Below, piece after piece: positions 34,514 through 44,191 of a stretch of DNA of 64,000 nucleotides. A model generated the notes under the pieces. The model worked only from the letters and a program-made list of their open reading frames with translations. It was not told the origin of the DNA and ran no database searches. Made by a program: the position numbers and the translations under genes. The stretch covers positions 6,134 to 70,133 of the forward strand of contig CAZDXB010000018.1 in assembly GCA_964509335.1 (NCBI GenBank), written 5' to 3'. Origin of the DNA: CAZDXB01 sp964509335 (GTDB lineage Bacteria; Bacteroidota; Ignavibacteria; Kapaibacteriales; UBA2268). Positions within the stretch are counted from its first letter, which is position 1; each line of letters starts with the position of its first letter.

Positions 34514-36661
34514 ATGTCTCGATTAAAAAACATCCTAAATCCGAAACGGCTTAAACCTTATTTAAGCAAGGGTTTCGTTCTATTAATAGCCGTTCTGTTT
34601 TTCCTAATAAAGCTTTTGGGCGACACGCTGTTTTATTTTTTCGGCGACGTTTACTCTCCCGAAGCCTCGACTTTCAAGATTTTGACTTCAGCCGTTATAT
34701 TAATCGGTTTCATTCTCTATTTCTACGTCAAATCATACGAGGGAATTGAAACTCTCGAAAAAACATCGACCAAAATCTATTTCAAAGAACTGAGAAACAT
34801 TCTCCTTTTTACAATCGTCATCTTACTGTTCTCTTATCTAATCCCCGAATCGCTGCGAGACTACGGTCCTTTCCCAAATTACGTTTCGATGCTAATTGTC
34901 GAAATCATAAATTTCTTCTCTTTGTTTGCCGGCTTATACTTAATAACATTTATCATAAAATGGCTCTGGATAAGAAGACACAAGCGAACAAAAGTCTTTT
35001 TGAATATAATAGTTTACGTCTTTTTCGCTATTATTCTGTTTGAATTACCGTTCCATTATTATCGCCCGACAGTGGAAGAATTATCGGGCGAAACCATACT
35101 GCTCTTTATCAGCGCGATTTTGATATTGACTATTATGTTCATAATTTTCTTCGCCGCCAAAAGAAACAAATGGATAGCCGTTCTTCCGCGAAACCAAAAG
35201 TTTAAGCTATTGACTTTCTATTTCTTGGGTATATTCTTATCGATATATTTTCTGACGCTATCAATTGAAGAAGGCGGCGAAGGCGCTTTTACCGTAGCTT
35301 CTCAATTTTTCTTTGGTTGCGACACTATATTATTCTTAGCGTATTACTCAGCTCTGCCCTATTTCATTAGGCTAATGTTCTCGACTATTTCCACTCTGCC
35401 CACTACGGATATTTTGGAGCAAACGACTTCGGAAATCAGCTCGCTGACTTATTTGAACCGTCTGATAACAAAAACGATAGATATGGACGAGCTAATCGAC
35501 GCTTTAACGGATTTAGCTCTTTACACTTGCAACGGCATTGCGGCTTGGACGGAAATATACAACGAAGACGGTTCGATTACCATAGGCTCTTCGAAGTATG
35601 TCAGCGAAGAGCAGATAAATTCATTGGACGACAACGGCGATTTGCGTGAATTTTTAAGCGAAATAAACAAGCCGTTGCTGGCGCAGTCGCTTTACGAATA
35701 TCCCAAACTGGCGGCTTTAAATTGGTCGTATATGCCGGAAGCCAAATCGTTAATAATCACTCCGCTTTACTCCGGCGAAAATAGAGTCGGAACTCTCATA
35801 GTTTTGCATCCCGAAGATTACGGTCTCGAAGACGACGATTTGAAAATTATGGAAGCCTTTGGCGACAACGCGAAAGTGGCTCTGGAAAACGCGGAACTCG
35901 TAAAAGATTCGATAGAAAAAGAAAGATACAAAAGGGAGTTGTTCTTAGCGAGAGAGATGCAGGAAAAACTATTGCCCAAACGCTTGCCGGACATTGAAGG
36001 GTTCTCGCTGGCGGCTTTTTCGATTCCCGCTCTGGAAGTCGGCGGCGATTATTACGATATAGTCAAGCTAAAGGACGGCAAGACCTGCATTTTAATCGGG
36101 GACGTCTCTGGCAAAGGTTTGAGCGCGGCTTTTGTTATGGCGCAACTAAAAGGCGTCGTATCGGCTTTAGCTCCGCTTTCCAACTCCTGCTCAGAAATGC
36201 TCAAAAACATTAATTATTCGCTTTACGGCAAAATCGACAGGAAAACCTTTATCACGCTAAGCGCTTTAAAAATCGACGAAGAGACGAGAAAACTTTCATT
36301 CGCTCGCGCCGGACACACGCCGTTAATCTATAAAAACGAAAATTCAATCGAAGAAATCACACCTAAAGGAATAGGCGTGGGATTAGCTCAAAACAAAATA
36401 TTCAACGCCAACATCGAAGAAACGAAAATCAAAATCGAGCCAAAGGACGTATGCTTGATGTTCACCGACGGCATTAGCGAACTAAGAAACGACGAAAAAA
36501 TTGAATTTGGATACGATTCTTTGAAACAAATTTTAAATAACGCGGTATATAACAATAAGGCAAGCAATTTGATAGAAATTATCAGAAAGGAAATCGACGA
36601 TTACGCCGACGGCAAAAGCCCAAAAGACGATATGACCGCGGTGGTTTTATTAGGAAAGTAA
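34514..36661 (+). CDS. RsbU/SpoIIE-type PP2C serine phosphatase with membrane domain and GAF
   Basis: A 715-aa protein. The first 290 residues hold about eight membrane segments. A GAF-like domain follows (about 310-455), with LITPLYSGENRVGTLIVLHP. The C-terminal PP2C/SpoIIE domain (about 475-715) starts with ELFLAREMQEKLLPKRLP and has metal-binding GGDYYDIVKLKDGKTCILIG, DVSGKGLSAAFVMAQLKG and SPKDDMTAVVLL. It dephosphorylates STAS anti-anti-sigma proteins in partner switches. The STAS and kinase genes follow directly, so it is probably the input of that switch. Confidence 0.9.
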   Translation: MSRLKNILNPKRLKPYLSKGFVLLIAVLFFLIKLLGDTLFYFFGDVYSPEASTFKILTSAVILIGFILYFYVKSYEGIETLEKTSTKIYFKELRNILLFTIVILLFSYLIPESLRDYGPFPNYVSMLIVEIINFFSLFAGLYLITFIIKWLWIRRHKRTKVFLNIIVYVFFAIILFELPFHYYRPTVEELSGETILLFISAILILTIMFIIFFAAKRNKWIAVLPRNQKFKLLTFYFLGIFLSIYFLTLSIEEGGEGAFTVASQFFFGCDTILFLAYYSALPYFIRLMFSTISTLPTTDILEQTTSEISSLTYLNRLITKTIDMDELIDALTDLALYTCNGIAAWTEIYNEDGSITIGSSKYVSEEQINSLDDNGDLREFLSEINKPLLAQSLYEYPKLAALNWSYMPEAKSLIITPLYSGENRVGTLIVLHPEDYGLEDDDLKIMEAFGDNAKVALENAELVKDSIEKERYKRELFLAREMQEKLLPKRLPDIEGFSLAAFSIPALEVGGDYYDIVKLKDGKTCILIGDVSGKGLSAAFVMAQLKGVVSALAPLSNSCSEMLKNINYSLYGKIDRKTFITLSALKIDEETRKLSFARAGHTPLIYKNENSIEEITPKGIGVGLAQNKIFNANIEETKIKIEPKDVCLMFTDGISELRNDEKIEFGYDSLKQILNNAVYNNKASNLIEIIRKEIDDYADGKSPKDDMTAVVLLGK

Positions 36662-36688
36662 AAATGTTTGACTAAAACAAAATTAACT

Positions 36689-37066
36689 ATGGAAGAAAAA
36701 AACGATTTTATTGCCCTAGAAGAAAAAGAAAACGGCGTATCGCGTCTCGCTTTAAAAGGCTATTTAGACGCCCACACCGCTCCCAATTTGGAGGACGCTT
36801 TACAAGAATTAATCGAACGAGGCAAATATAAAATCTTAATCAACCTCGGGGAATTGGACTACATAAGCAGCGCCGGTTTGGGAGTTTTTATGGCGTTTAT
36901 TGAAGAAGCCCGCGAAAACGGAGGCGATATTAAAATATCGGAACTAAAACCTAAAGTATTGTCGGTTTTCGAATTGCTAGGATTTCCAGCTCTATTCGAC
37001 ATATTTGAACGCGACGAGGAAGCTCTCGATAGATTCAGAAAAGGCAAAATGAAAAGAAATGAGTAA
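36689..37066 (+). CDS. STAS-domain anti-sigma factor antagonist
   Basis: A 125-aa protein of the SpoIIAA/RsbV type. The phosphorylatable serine region is LDYISSAGLGVFMAF near residues 54-68, in the usual position. The ATG at 36689 is preferred; a TTG at 36668 would add seven residues. It overlaps the kinase gene by 8 bases. In the non-phosphorylated state it should bind the downstream kinase and free its target. Confidence 0.9.
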   Translation: MEEKNDFIALEEKENGVSRLALKGYLDAHTAPNLEDALQELIERGKYKILINLGELDYISSAGLGVFMAFIEEARENGGDIKISELKPKVLSVFELLGFPALFDIFERDEEALDRFRKGKMKRNE

Positions 37067-37514
37067 AAACGAACAGATAAAGATTAATTCAAAACTCAAG
37101 AACTTAAGGATAGTAAGGGATTTCGTCCGAAAAGTAGCCGCGGAAAACGGTCTGAACGAGAACGAATCCAATAAAGTTGCTCTTGCGGCGGACGAAGCCT
37201 GCGCAAATTTAATTAAGCACACTTATAAAAACGACGAATCTAAAGAAATACGCTTAACCGCCGAAAAAAGAGGCGACAACTTAGTAATAGAAATTTTCGA
37301 CGACGGCAGACCCTTCGACCCTTCCAAAATAAATCAGCCGGATATGAAAAAATACGTTCGGGAATACAAAAGAAGCGGTTTCGGCATATATCTCATAAAA
37401 TCCGTTATGGACGAAATCGAATACTACCCCTCTAAAAGCGAAAACGAGAAAAACGTTTTAAGGCTCACTAAAAAAATAAACGAACAGAATTCTTTGATTC
37501 CCACGGACAGTTAA
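37059..37514 (+). CDS. RsbW/SpoIIAB-like serine kinase (HATPase_c_2)
   Basis: A 151-aa GHKL ATPase. The N box is VALAADEACANLIKHTY, the G1 box IEIFDDGRPFDPSKI and the G2 region RSGFGIYLIKSVMDEIEYY. It would phosphorylate the STAS protein and bind either a sigma factor or another target. No sigma gene adjoins it, so the output is unknown. Confidence 0.9.
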   Translation: MSKNEQIKINSKLKNLRIVRDFVRKVAAENGLNENESNKVALAADEACANLIKHTYKNDESKEIRLTAEKRGDNLVIEIFDDGRPFDPSKINQPDMKKYVREYKRSGFGIYLIKSVMDEIEYYPSKSENEKNVLRLTKKINEQNSLIPTDS

Positions 37515-37579
37515 TAACGCGCCTCGCTTGTTTTTTCCTTTTTTTGTTTTATCTTTGCTTTCAAAAATTTTGTAAGCGT

Positions 37580-38632
37580 ATGAAAGCCTTGATTATTATA
37601 ATAGGAGTTCTGCTGGGCGTCTTTCTCGGAGCTTATCCGGGATTAACGAAACCGAAATATCTCTGGCAGAAAATCGTTTTCGTAGCGGCATTCGCCGCTT
37701 CTATCTCGCTTTCAATTCTGCCGCCTATCGCCGGCAACTTTTCGGACGCGTTTTATCTCAGTTCGCTCGGCGACGACAGAATCGTAAACGTTAAAATCAA
37801 TCCTTCGAAATTCGAAAAAAACTACGACGAAATCAACAAGCGCTGGAGGCTTGATTACCTTTCCGAAAACGAAGATATGTCTTACCTAACATTAGCGATT
37901 GACGGCGAAAAACTACCGAAAGAATTCAATGGAAACAACAAATTAGTAATAAAAACTAGTTTCAATAAACTTCAGCAAGTTTTCAAATACCACTCTACGG
38001 CGTCCGTAAACCCATTGATTACATTCCCTTACATAATCGAGTTAGAAGAAAAGTTCAGATTGCTTTTCTTTCACGTTCCCTGCGCTTGGGCGAGCGTTTT
38101 AGCTTATTTAATATCAATGGCATACGCAATTCTTTTCATAAAGAAAAAAGATTTGGATTACGACTTGATTTCGTCCACATCCGCCTCGATTGGCTTAATG
38201 TTCACTATTTTGGCGACGATAACGGGAATGATATGGGCTAAGTTCAATTGGGGCGCTTACTGGAATTGGGACCCAAGGGAAACGTCCATATTCGTCTTAT
38301 TGCTGATTTACTTCGCTTATTTCGGGCTGCGTCAGGCAATAGACAACCGAACGCAAAGAGCCAAATTAAGTTCGGTTTACGCTATTATCGCCTTCGTAGC
38401 CGCGGTTTTCCTTATTTTCGTGTTTCCGAGAATAACGGGCGGCTTGCATCCGGGTTCGGCGGGGGATATTTCTTCCGGTCCAATCCTCAGCGCGCCGGAC
38501 AAAATCGACTACGCGAAAAATATCGCGTTCAGCTTATCGTTAATGTCTTTTACTATGTTATACTTTTGGATTATGAATATATCGACGAGGCTTAAGGCTC
38601 TTAAATATAAATTACTTATGTTAATCGATTAA
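37580..38632 (+). CDS. ccmC: CcmC/CcsA-like heme handling protein
   Basis: A 350-aa polytopic membrane protein. The tryptophan-rich heme motif reads WGAYWNWDPRETSIFVLLLI (about residues 222-241), with conserved His residues near HVPCAWASVLAYL and GGLHPGSAGD. An N-terminal extension with a periplasmic domain (about 55-145) is larger than in E. coli CcmC. It delivers heme to CcmE in System I cytochrome c maturation. The ATG at 37580 is preferred over 37544. The ccmD-, ccmE- and ccmF-like genes follow. Confidence 0.85.
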   Translation: MKALIIIIGVLLGVFLGAYPGLTKPKYLWQKIVFVAAFAASISLSILPPIAGNFSDAFYLSSLGDDRIVNVKINPSKFEKNYDEINKRWRLDYLSENEDMSYLTLAIDGEKLPKEFNGNNKLVIKTSFNKLQQVFKYHSTASVNPLITFPYIIELEEKFRLLFFHVPCAWASVLAYLISMAYAILFIKKKDLDYDLISSTSASIGLMFTILATITGMIWAKFNWGAYWNWDPRETSIFVLLLIYFAYFGLRQAIDNRTQRAKLSSVYAIIAFVAAVFLIFVFPRITGGLHPGSAGDISSGPILSAPDKIDYAKNIAFSLSLMSFTMLYFWIMNISTRLKALKYKLLMLID

Positions 38633-38641
38633 CAATATAAA

Positions 38642-38794
38642 ATGAACGAATTTTTATCGGATAACTCAATTTATATAGTATTTCTGGTAACGCTGATTAT
38701 CTGGATAGGGATAGCCGTATTTCTCTTCAAGCTCGACGGTAAAATATCAAAACTTGAAAAATCATTGGAAGAATCAAAAGAAACGGATAAATAG
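38642..38794 (+). CDS. CcmD-like small membrane protein
   Basis: A 50-aa protein, MNEFLSDNSIYIVFLVTLII with the membrane helix continuing to about residue 29, followed by a charged tail LDGKISKLEKSLEESKETDK. Its size, single helix, basic/charged C-terminus and place between ccmC and ccmE fit CcmD, which helps release holo-CcmE. It starts 9 bases after ccmC and ends directly before the ccmE ATG. Confidence 0.75.
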   Translation: MNEFLSDNSIYIVFLVTLIIWIGIAVFLFKLDGKISKLEKSLEESKETDK

Positions 38795-39184
38795 ATGAAA
38801 CACAAACACTTAATTGGATTAATTATTGCCGCCGCCTTCGTCGTGTTGGCTATACTTACTTTCGACGAAAGCAAAACGGAATATTCCGACATATCCGCCG
38901 CTCAAGAAAGCGGCGAGACTGTGCAAATTATATGCGAAAAAATGCAAGACAAACCGTCCGTTTACGACGTAGAGAGCGACGTCTTGAACTTTTGGATGCG
39001 GGACAGCAAAGGAAGAACGACGGAAGTAATCTACCAAGGACCGCCTCCCGCAAATTTCAAAACCGCGCCGAGTCTAGTAGTGAAAGGAAAGTTTGAAAAC
39101 GATAAATTCATAGCTAATCAAATATTGACTAAATGCCCTTCAAAATACGAAGGTAAAAATCCGCTGGAACACGCCGGGAATTAA
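38795..39184 (+). CDS. ccmE: CcmE heme chaperone, Cys (CxxxY) variant
   Basis: A 129-aa protein with an N-terminal membrane anchor (HLIGLIIAAAFVVLAILTF) and the OB-fold of CcmE (VLNFWMRDSKGRTTEVIYQG, then APSLVVKGKFENDKFIANQI). The heme-binding motif in E. coli CcmE is HxxxY. Here the position reads LTKCPSKYEGK, that is CxxxY, as in the archaeal and some deltaproteobacterial CcmE variants. The heme is therefore expected to attach to Cys. It sits between the CcmD-like gene and ccmF. Confidence 0.9.
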   Translation: MKHKHLIGLIIAAAFVVLAILTFDESKTEYSDISAAQESGETVQIICEKMQDKPSVYDVESDVLNFWMRDSKGRTTEVIYQGPPPANFKTAPSLVVKGKFENDKFIANQILTKCPSKYEGKNPLEHAGN

Positions 39185-39211
39185 ACAGAAACGAAAGCTT
39201 AGGTCCGGATA

Positions 39212-41467
39212 ATGATAGGAACAATTCTGATATACATAGTTTTCGCCTCGCTGCTTACTTCAAGCGTCCTATATTACGTTTCCACTAGAAAAGACAGTTA
39301 TATCAGCGCGGCAAGGTTAGCTTATATAATCGGAGCGTTTGGGATTGTATTTATTTCCGGCTACTTTCTTTCGCTAATCTTAAGCCACCAGTTCCAATAC
39401 ACTTACATCTGGAGTTACTCAAATAAACAATTGCCTTTATGGCTTCTGGCGTCAACCTTTTTCGCCGGACAAGAAGGCTCTTTCTTGCTCTGGGTTCTCT
39501 TCTTCGCCGTAATTGGAATTATACTATTATATAGTTTAAAAGGCGAGAAAAAAGAGCCTTACTCGATGTTTTTCTACGTTTTAATCATAATCATTCTTTT
39601 GGCTCTGCTTCTCGCTAAAAGTCCGTTCGAATACGTATGGGAAACCTTTAAGGACGCTCCGCAAGGCTTCACGCCAAAAGACGGCAGGGGCTTAAATCCG
39701 ATACTCGAGAACTTCTGGATGACTATACACCCGCCTATTCTGTTCGTAGGCTACGCCTTAACCGCGGTTCCTTACGTATTAGCTTTGAATTCGTTAATTA
39801 CGAAAGATTACGACGGCTGGGTAAAAAAAGCGAGACCTTGGGCGTTGGCGGCTACCGGCGTTTTAGGCGCTGGAATAGCTTTGGGAGCTTTCTGGTCGTA
39901 TGAAACGCTTGGCTGGGGCGGCTTCTGGGGATGGGACCCCGTCGAAAACGCGTCCCTGATTCCTTGGCTAGTTCTTATAGCGTTCGTTCATACGCTGCAA
40001 ATCCAGAAAAGAACTGGCGATTTAGTCAAAACTAATTACGTCCTCGCCATACTCTCTTTCGCGTTAGTTATTTACGCTACTTTCCTAACGAGAAGCGGCG
40101 TTCTCGGCGATATTTCAGTTCACTCATTCGTGGCCCCGGGAAGAATCGTTTACGCTCTGCTTCTCGCCGCGATAATACTAATAATCGGCGTCGCCGCCGT
40201 AATACTGCTTTCGAGGCTAAAAGATTTAAAAAGCGAGGAAGAAAGCTTGAATTATAATTCCAAGGAATTCTTTATTGTTTTAGGCTCGATTACTATACTT
40301 CTTCTCGCCGTAATAGTATTTATCGGAGCGAATTACCCCTTGTTTTTAGATATAGCAGGCAAGAAGAAATTCGCCGTGGAAATTTCGTATTATAACCAAT
40401 GGAGCCTCCCTATATCGCTTGTTATGTTGATATTATGCGCCTTTTCTACGTTTATTTCTTGGAGATTCTCGAAGTTAAGCGCAGATTTGTCAAAAACAGC
40501 CGTCGCGGGCTTATTTTCAATTGCTTTAGCCTTGGCAATCGCCATATTGACCAACTCGGTAAACTTCAAAACCGTCGCTCTCGCTTTCGCTTCGCTTTTC
40601 TGCTTTGCTACCAATATACAATTTCTTTTCAAGAGATACGCCGCTTTCAAGAAAACGATAGGAGCGCATTTAGGGCATATCGGTTTGGCGATATTTCTTT
40701 TCAGCCTGTCTATTCTAATCAGCTCAACCAGAGAAAAAACCGTTTCGCTACCGCAAAACGAAACGAAATCCGCTCTCGGCTACGAATTGACTTATCTCGG
40801 CTCGAGCGAAATAGAAAAGCAGTTGACCGACAGGGAAAAATATAAATGCCAGATTAAAATTGAAAAAAGCGGCGAATTCGACATTGAAACGCCCATCGTG
40901 CAATGGAGCGACTTTAACAAACGCCAATCGCCTTTTTTCGAACCCGGAATAAAAACTTCGCTATTCAAAGACATATACTTCTCGCCGGTTTCTCTTAGAA
41001 AAGAAAGCGCGTATCCGGAAATAAAATTAAACAAAAAGCAAAAGAGGTTTTTGAATGATTCGTCGATTTCGATAGAGTTGCTCGGTTTCGATATGAGCGC
41101 CGGAGGAAGCCCCAAAAGCGAGAACAACTTTATCTTAGGAGCGATAGTCGTTTTCGCCGATTCGCTCGGCTCGCAAACCGATACGCTATATTCCGTCGTC
41201 AATCTAAACAGCGGCGAAGTAAAACCGAACTGGACGGAAAACGAAAAGCTAAATAAAGAAATCAGCTTTTCAAATTTTGAATTGAACCGCGCGAATCCCT
41301 CGAAGTCCGCCGCTTATATTTCAATAAAAGACAAAGGCTTGAAGAAGAAAAAACCTAAAGAGATATTCGTCGTTCAAATTTCCGAAAAACCCGGGGTGTT
41401 CTTTATATGGATTGGTATGATACTAATTTTCGCGTCGTTCATTATTGCGATTATCAACAAAAGATAA
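39212..41467 (+). CDS. ccmF: CcmF cytochrome c heme lyase subunit
   Basis: A 751-aa polytopic membrane protein. The WWD heme motif is WGGFWGWDPVENASLIPWL (about residues 230-248). Flanking MTIHPPILFVGYAL, TFLTRSGVLGDISVHSFV and a C-terminal periplasmic domain fit CcmF. It transfers heme from CcmE to apocytochrome c. No ccmA, ccmB or ccmH is in the window, so the rest of the system lies elsewhere or is missing. Confidence 0.95.
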   Translation: MIGTILIYIVFASLLTSSVLYYVSTRKDSYISAARLAYIIGAFGIVFISGYFLSLILSHQFQYTYIWSYSNKQLPLWLLASTFFAGQEGSFLLWVLFFAVIGIILLYSLKGEKKEPYSMFFYVLIIIILLALLLAKSPFEYVWETFKDAPQGFTPKDGRGLNPILENFWMTIHPPILFVGYALTAVPYVLALNSLITKDYDGWVKKARPWALAATGVLGAGIALGAFWSYETLGWGGFWGWDPVENASLIPWLVLIAFVHTLQIQKRTGDLVKTNYVLAILSFALVIYATFLTRSGVLGDISVHSFVAPGRIVYALLLAAIILIIGVAAVILLSRLKDLKSEEESLNYNSKEFFIVLGSITILLLAVIVFIGANYPLFLDIAGKKKFAVEISYYNQWSLPISLVMLILCAFSTFISWRFSKLSADLSKTAVAGLFSIALALAIAILTNSVNFKTVALAFASLFCFATNIQFLFKRYAAFKKTIGAHLGHIGLAIFLFSLSILISSTREKTVSLPQNETKSALGYELTYLGSSEIEKQLTDREKYKCQIKIEKSGEFDIETPIVQWSDFNKRQSPFFEPGIKTSLFKDIYFSPVSLRKESAYPEIKLNKKQKRFLNDSSISIELLGFDMSAGGSPKSENNFILGAIVVFADSLGSQTDTLYSVVNLNSGEVKPNWTENEKLNKEISFSNFELNRANPSKSAAYISIKDKGLKKKKPKEIFVVQISEKPGVFFIWIGMILIFASFIIAIINKR

Positions 41468-41618
41468 AAGCTATATTGCCAAACAAGAATGTTGATTTTT
41501 AAGAGTTTAGCGAAATCACTTAGTATTGCAATAAATTACGAGCGTCGAAATTTCAAATAATACGACAGTCTTTACGTCAAAGTTAAAAAAAAATTTGATA
41601 ATTAATTAAACGGGGAAT

Positions 41619-42338
41619 TTGATGAGAAAACTAAAATTATTCGCGATTTTGACAATGTTAACTTTTGTCTTGACTAACGGAGCCGCTTGTTCAAATGACG
41701 ATGAAGCGTCTAAAGAAAAAATTTGGAATTCGCAAAAAAACGAAGCCGCAAAAGAAAACGCAGAGCCTCAAGAAAGACTTACCACACAACAAGTTACGGA
41801 AGACAAAGAGAATCTAACTATGAGACAAAGCGACGAAGAATTAACGGCAAACACCGAAAAATCCCAAGAACCTAAAGTTCTTAACGTTGAATCCGTTGGA
41901 AAAGCTGAAAAAGGCAAGGCGGTTAATTTCACTTGGAAAGACAACGGGAAAACTTACAGTTTCGCTGAATATACCAAAGGCAAAGTCGTTCTGCTTAACT
42001 TCTGGGCGACTTGGTGCGCTCCCTGTCGAATGGAAATACCCAGTTTTGTTGAAATCAATAAAGAATTGCCGGACGACGAATTCACGATTATAGGCGTTGC
42101 ATTAGACCGCAAAGGCTCAGTCGAACAAATCAGAAAATTAATCAAAGACTTCGCCAAAAAGCAAAACGTCAACTATCTTAACTTTTTGCCCACTAAGGAT
42201 ATAATATCGCCATACGGAGAAATCAGCGCGATACCGACGACCTTTATTATCGACAAAAAAGGCAACATCGTAGAGAAAATCCGAGGAGCGAAGCATAAGA
42301 GTCATTTCTTAAAATCAATCAAAAAAGCGATGAAGTAG
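41619..42338 (+). CDS. TlpA/ResA-like thioredoxin lipoprotein
   Basis: A 239-aa protein. The signal peptide ends in a lipobox (TNGAACSN, Cys near residue 24), so it is probably a lipoprotein. A Glu/Lys/Gln-rich linker (about 27-95) leads to a thioredoxin fold with LLNFWATWCAPCRMEIPSF (CxPC active site). The later ISAIPTTFIIDKKGNIVEK carries the cis-proline. TlpA/ResA/CcmG proteins keep apocytochrome cysteines reduced; the location after ccmF supports that role. A 151-base gap separates them, so it may have its own promoter. Confidence 0.9.
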   Translation: MMRKLKLFAILTMLTFVLTNGAACSNDDEASKEKIWNSQKNEAAKENAEPQERLTTQQVTEDKENLTMRQSDEELTANTEKSQEPKVLNVESVGKAEKGKAVNFTWKDNGKTYSFAEYTKGKVVLLNFWATWCAPCRMEIPSFVEINKELPDDEFTIIGVALDRKGSVEQIRKLIKDFAKKQNVNYLNFLPTKDIISPYGEISAIPTTFIIDKKGNIVEKIRGAKHKSHFLKSIKKAMK

Positions 42339-42351
42339 AGTTTCTACTCGT

Positions 42352-42612
42352 CGGAGTTGTCTCAGAACTCAATTATATCGAATTTAGAACCCTTCGGGTA
42401 AACCCGAAGGTTGACGCAAATTCACAACTGGCGCGTGATTCCAAAGAAACGTCAACCTCAAGGTTTACCTTGAGGGGAAGCAAAATCCTACTCCTAAGAC
42501 AGACCCAAGGATGCCCTAGCAGTCATTCCCGAGTAAGATGGAATCCAGAGATGGAGATTTTTTGACGCGACAATATTAGAAAAAGCTCTTAGTATTTCTT
42601 TTTAGAAAGTCC
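42352..42612. mobile_element. Composite repeat: module B forward, module A reversed
   Basis: From 42352 to about 42507 the sequence matches module B of the 30825 element, including AACTCAATTATATCGAATTT and the hairpins CCTTCGGG/CCCGAAGG and CTCAAGGT/ACCTTGAG. From 42541 to 42612 it is the reverse complement of module A (30755-30822). The gap between tlpA-like and dacB (287 bases) is almost all repeat. Confidence 0.7.
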
Positions 42613-42625
42613 TTATATAGATTAA

Positions 42626-44191
42626 TCACTTACCCCCTTTGTTTCCCTCGCGTTCATACGCTTTTCTGGAAAAGCCGACTAACCGCATACAAATCATATC
42701 CTGCAAATTATGCGCTAAGCTAATCGGAACAGTGTAGTTCAACGCCATAATAGAAAACGCCAAAGGCTCGCCGTCTCTCGTCCAGACGTAACCGGAAAGA
42801 GTGGATAGATTATTCATCGAACCGGTCTTCGCGTAAACTTTGTTTTCCGCTAAAGAGCCTCTCATTCTTCTTTTCAGCGTTCCTTTCTCGCCCGCCGCGG
42901 CGAGAGAATTGATAAAATCCTCGCGATAACTCGAGCGGTAAATCCCCGATAAAAACGTCGTCATATATTTCGGCGAAATGAGGTTCAGGCGCGATAAGCC
43001 CGAGCCGTCGGCTATCGATATTTTCTCCGGCGGAACGCCCAATCTGGAAATGAATTTCTTGACTTGCTCTATTCCCGCCGCCGTCGAACCGAATCCCAGA
43101 GTTTCAGCGCCGATAGTTTTAAGTATTATTTCCGAAGCGAGATTATGACTCTTCTCGTTTATCGGCTTGATGATTTCTCTCAACTCTATCGATAAATTCT
43201 CGGCTATTAATTTCATATTATGATACCCCGGCTCGTAGTTCAAGTCGTCTATATCGAGCAAAGCTCCCTTGTGTTGCATCTTCCGTTTTTCGAGAACGTT
43301 TCTGAATAACGTCAAGAAATATAAAGTCGGGTTGTCAATCGTGATAGAAATAGACTTTTCAAAAGCGTCGGAAGAATCGTAAGATATAGTTCCGTAAATC
43401 TCAATAACGTTTTCTCCGCGCTCTCGATAGGGATTAATTATAGTCGGTTCGTTTTCCTTTACGGTTCTCACGTTGTTGATAATTTGGGCGTAACCGCAAT
43501 TGTCTTTTACGTAAAATTCCGCCGGCGCGCCGACGCTGTCGCCGCTTTTAACGCGTATCTCAATGGCGTTGTCGTTGATGGATAGCGCGCTTATTTGCGC
43601 TGAATAAGGATGAATCATATCGTCCCAATTCCAGCCGGCTGGGTAGTCGGCTTCGTCGAAAAAGTTGTCGTCGCCTATAATATTCCCTTTTATTTGCTTA
43701 ACTCCGACGCTATCGAGAACGTCGGCGAAATAATTCAGTATCGTATTCGAACTGTCGGAAAATTTTTTGGAAAAAGTAGGGTCGCCGTAGCCCCTAACGT
43801 AAACGTCGCCGACGAAGACGCCGTTGTCTCGTATTTCGCCGTTCAAATACAAGCGCGTCCTAAAGCGATAATCCGCGCCCAGATACTTTTGAGCGGTAGC
43901 CGTTGTTATCAATTTCAAACTAGACGCAGGCACAAAGTTTTTCGAATCGTTGTATTGATAAAAATACTCGCCGCTTTCGATGGAAAAAACCGAAACGCCG
44001 ACAAAAGCGTTGGAAAAATCGGGGCTATCGAGCAGGACGTCGATATCGCGCCTCAACTCCTGAAGCGGCGTTAATCTAACTTCCGAGGTGTCCGGCTTCG
44101 GCAGAGTGAAAAGAAGCTGACCGTAAGTAGCGTAAGCTGAGAAAAATATTATAAATAGAGACGATAAAAAGCTTTTGATTCTAAAACTCAT
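42626..44191 (-). CDS. dacB: D-alanyl-D-alanine carboxypeptidase (PBP4/DacB family)
   Basis: A 521-aa class-C penicillin-binding protein with signal peptide (FLSSLFIIFFSAYATYG). The active-site motifs are ASSLKLITTATAQ (SxxK), ADGSGLSRLNLISP (SxN region) and AKTGSMNNLSTLSGYV (KTG). It trims or cross-link-cleaves peptidoglycan in the periplasm. It is convergent with no gene at its 3' end, which borders the composite repeat. Confidence 0.93.
   Translation of the reverse strand: MSFRIKSFLSSLFIIFFSAYATYGQLLFTLPKPDTSEVRLTPLQELRRDIDVLLDSPDFSNAFVGVSVFSIESGEYFYQYNDSKNFVPASSLKLITTATAQKYLGADYRFRTRLYLNGEIRDNGVFVGDVYVRGYGDPTFSKKFSDSSNTILNYFADVLDSVGVKQIKGNIIGDDNFFDEADYPAGWNWDDMIHPYSAQISALSINDNAIEIRVKSGDSVGAPAEFYVKDNCGYAQIINNVRTVKENEPTIINPYRERGENVIEIYGTISYDSSDAFEKSISITIDNPTLYFLTLFRNVLEKRKMQHKGALLDIDDLNYEPGYHNMKLIAENLSIELREIIKPINEKSHNLASEIILKTIGAETLGFGSTAAGIEQVKKFISRLGVPPEKISIADGSGLSRLNLISPKYMTTFLSGIYRSSYREDFINSLAAAGEKGTLKRRMRGSLAENKVYAKTGSMNNLSTLSGYVWTRDGEPLAFSIMALNYTVPISLAHNLQDMICMRLVGFSRKAYEREGNKGGK

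Noticed and set aside
36668..36688. TTG start giving seven extra residues on the STAS protein
   Set aside because: The ATG at 36689 fits the usual length of the family better.
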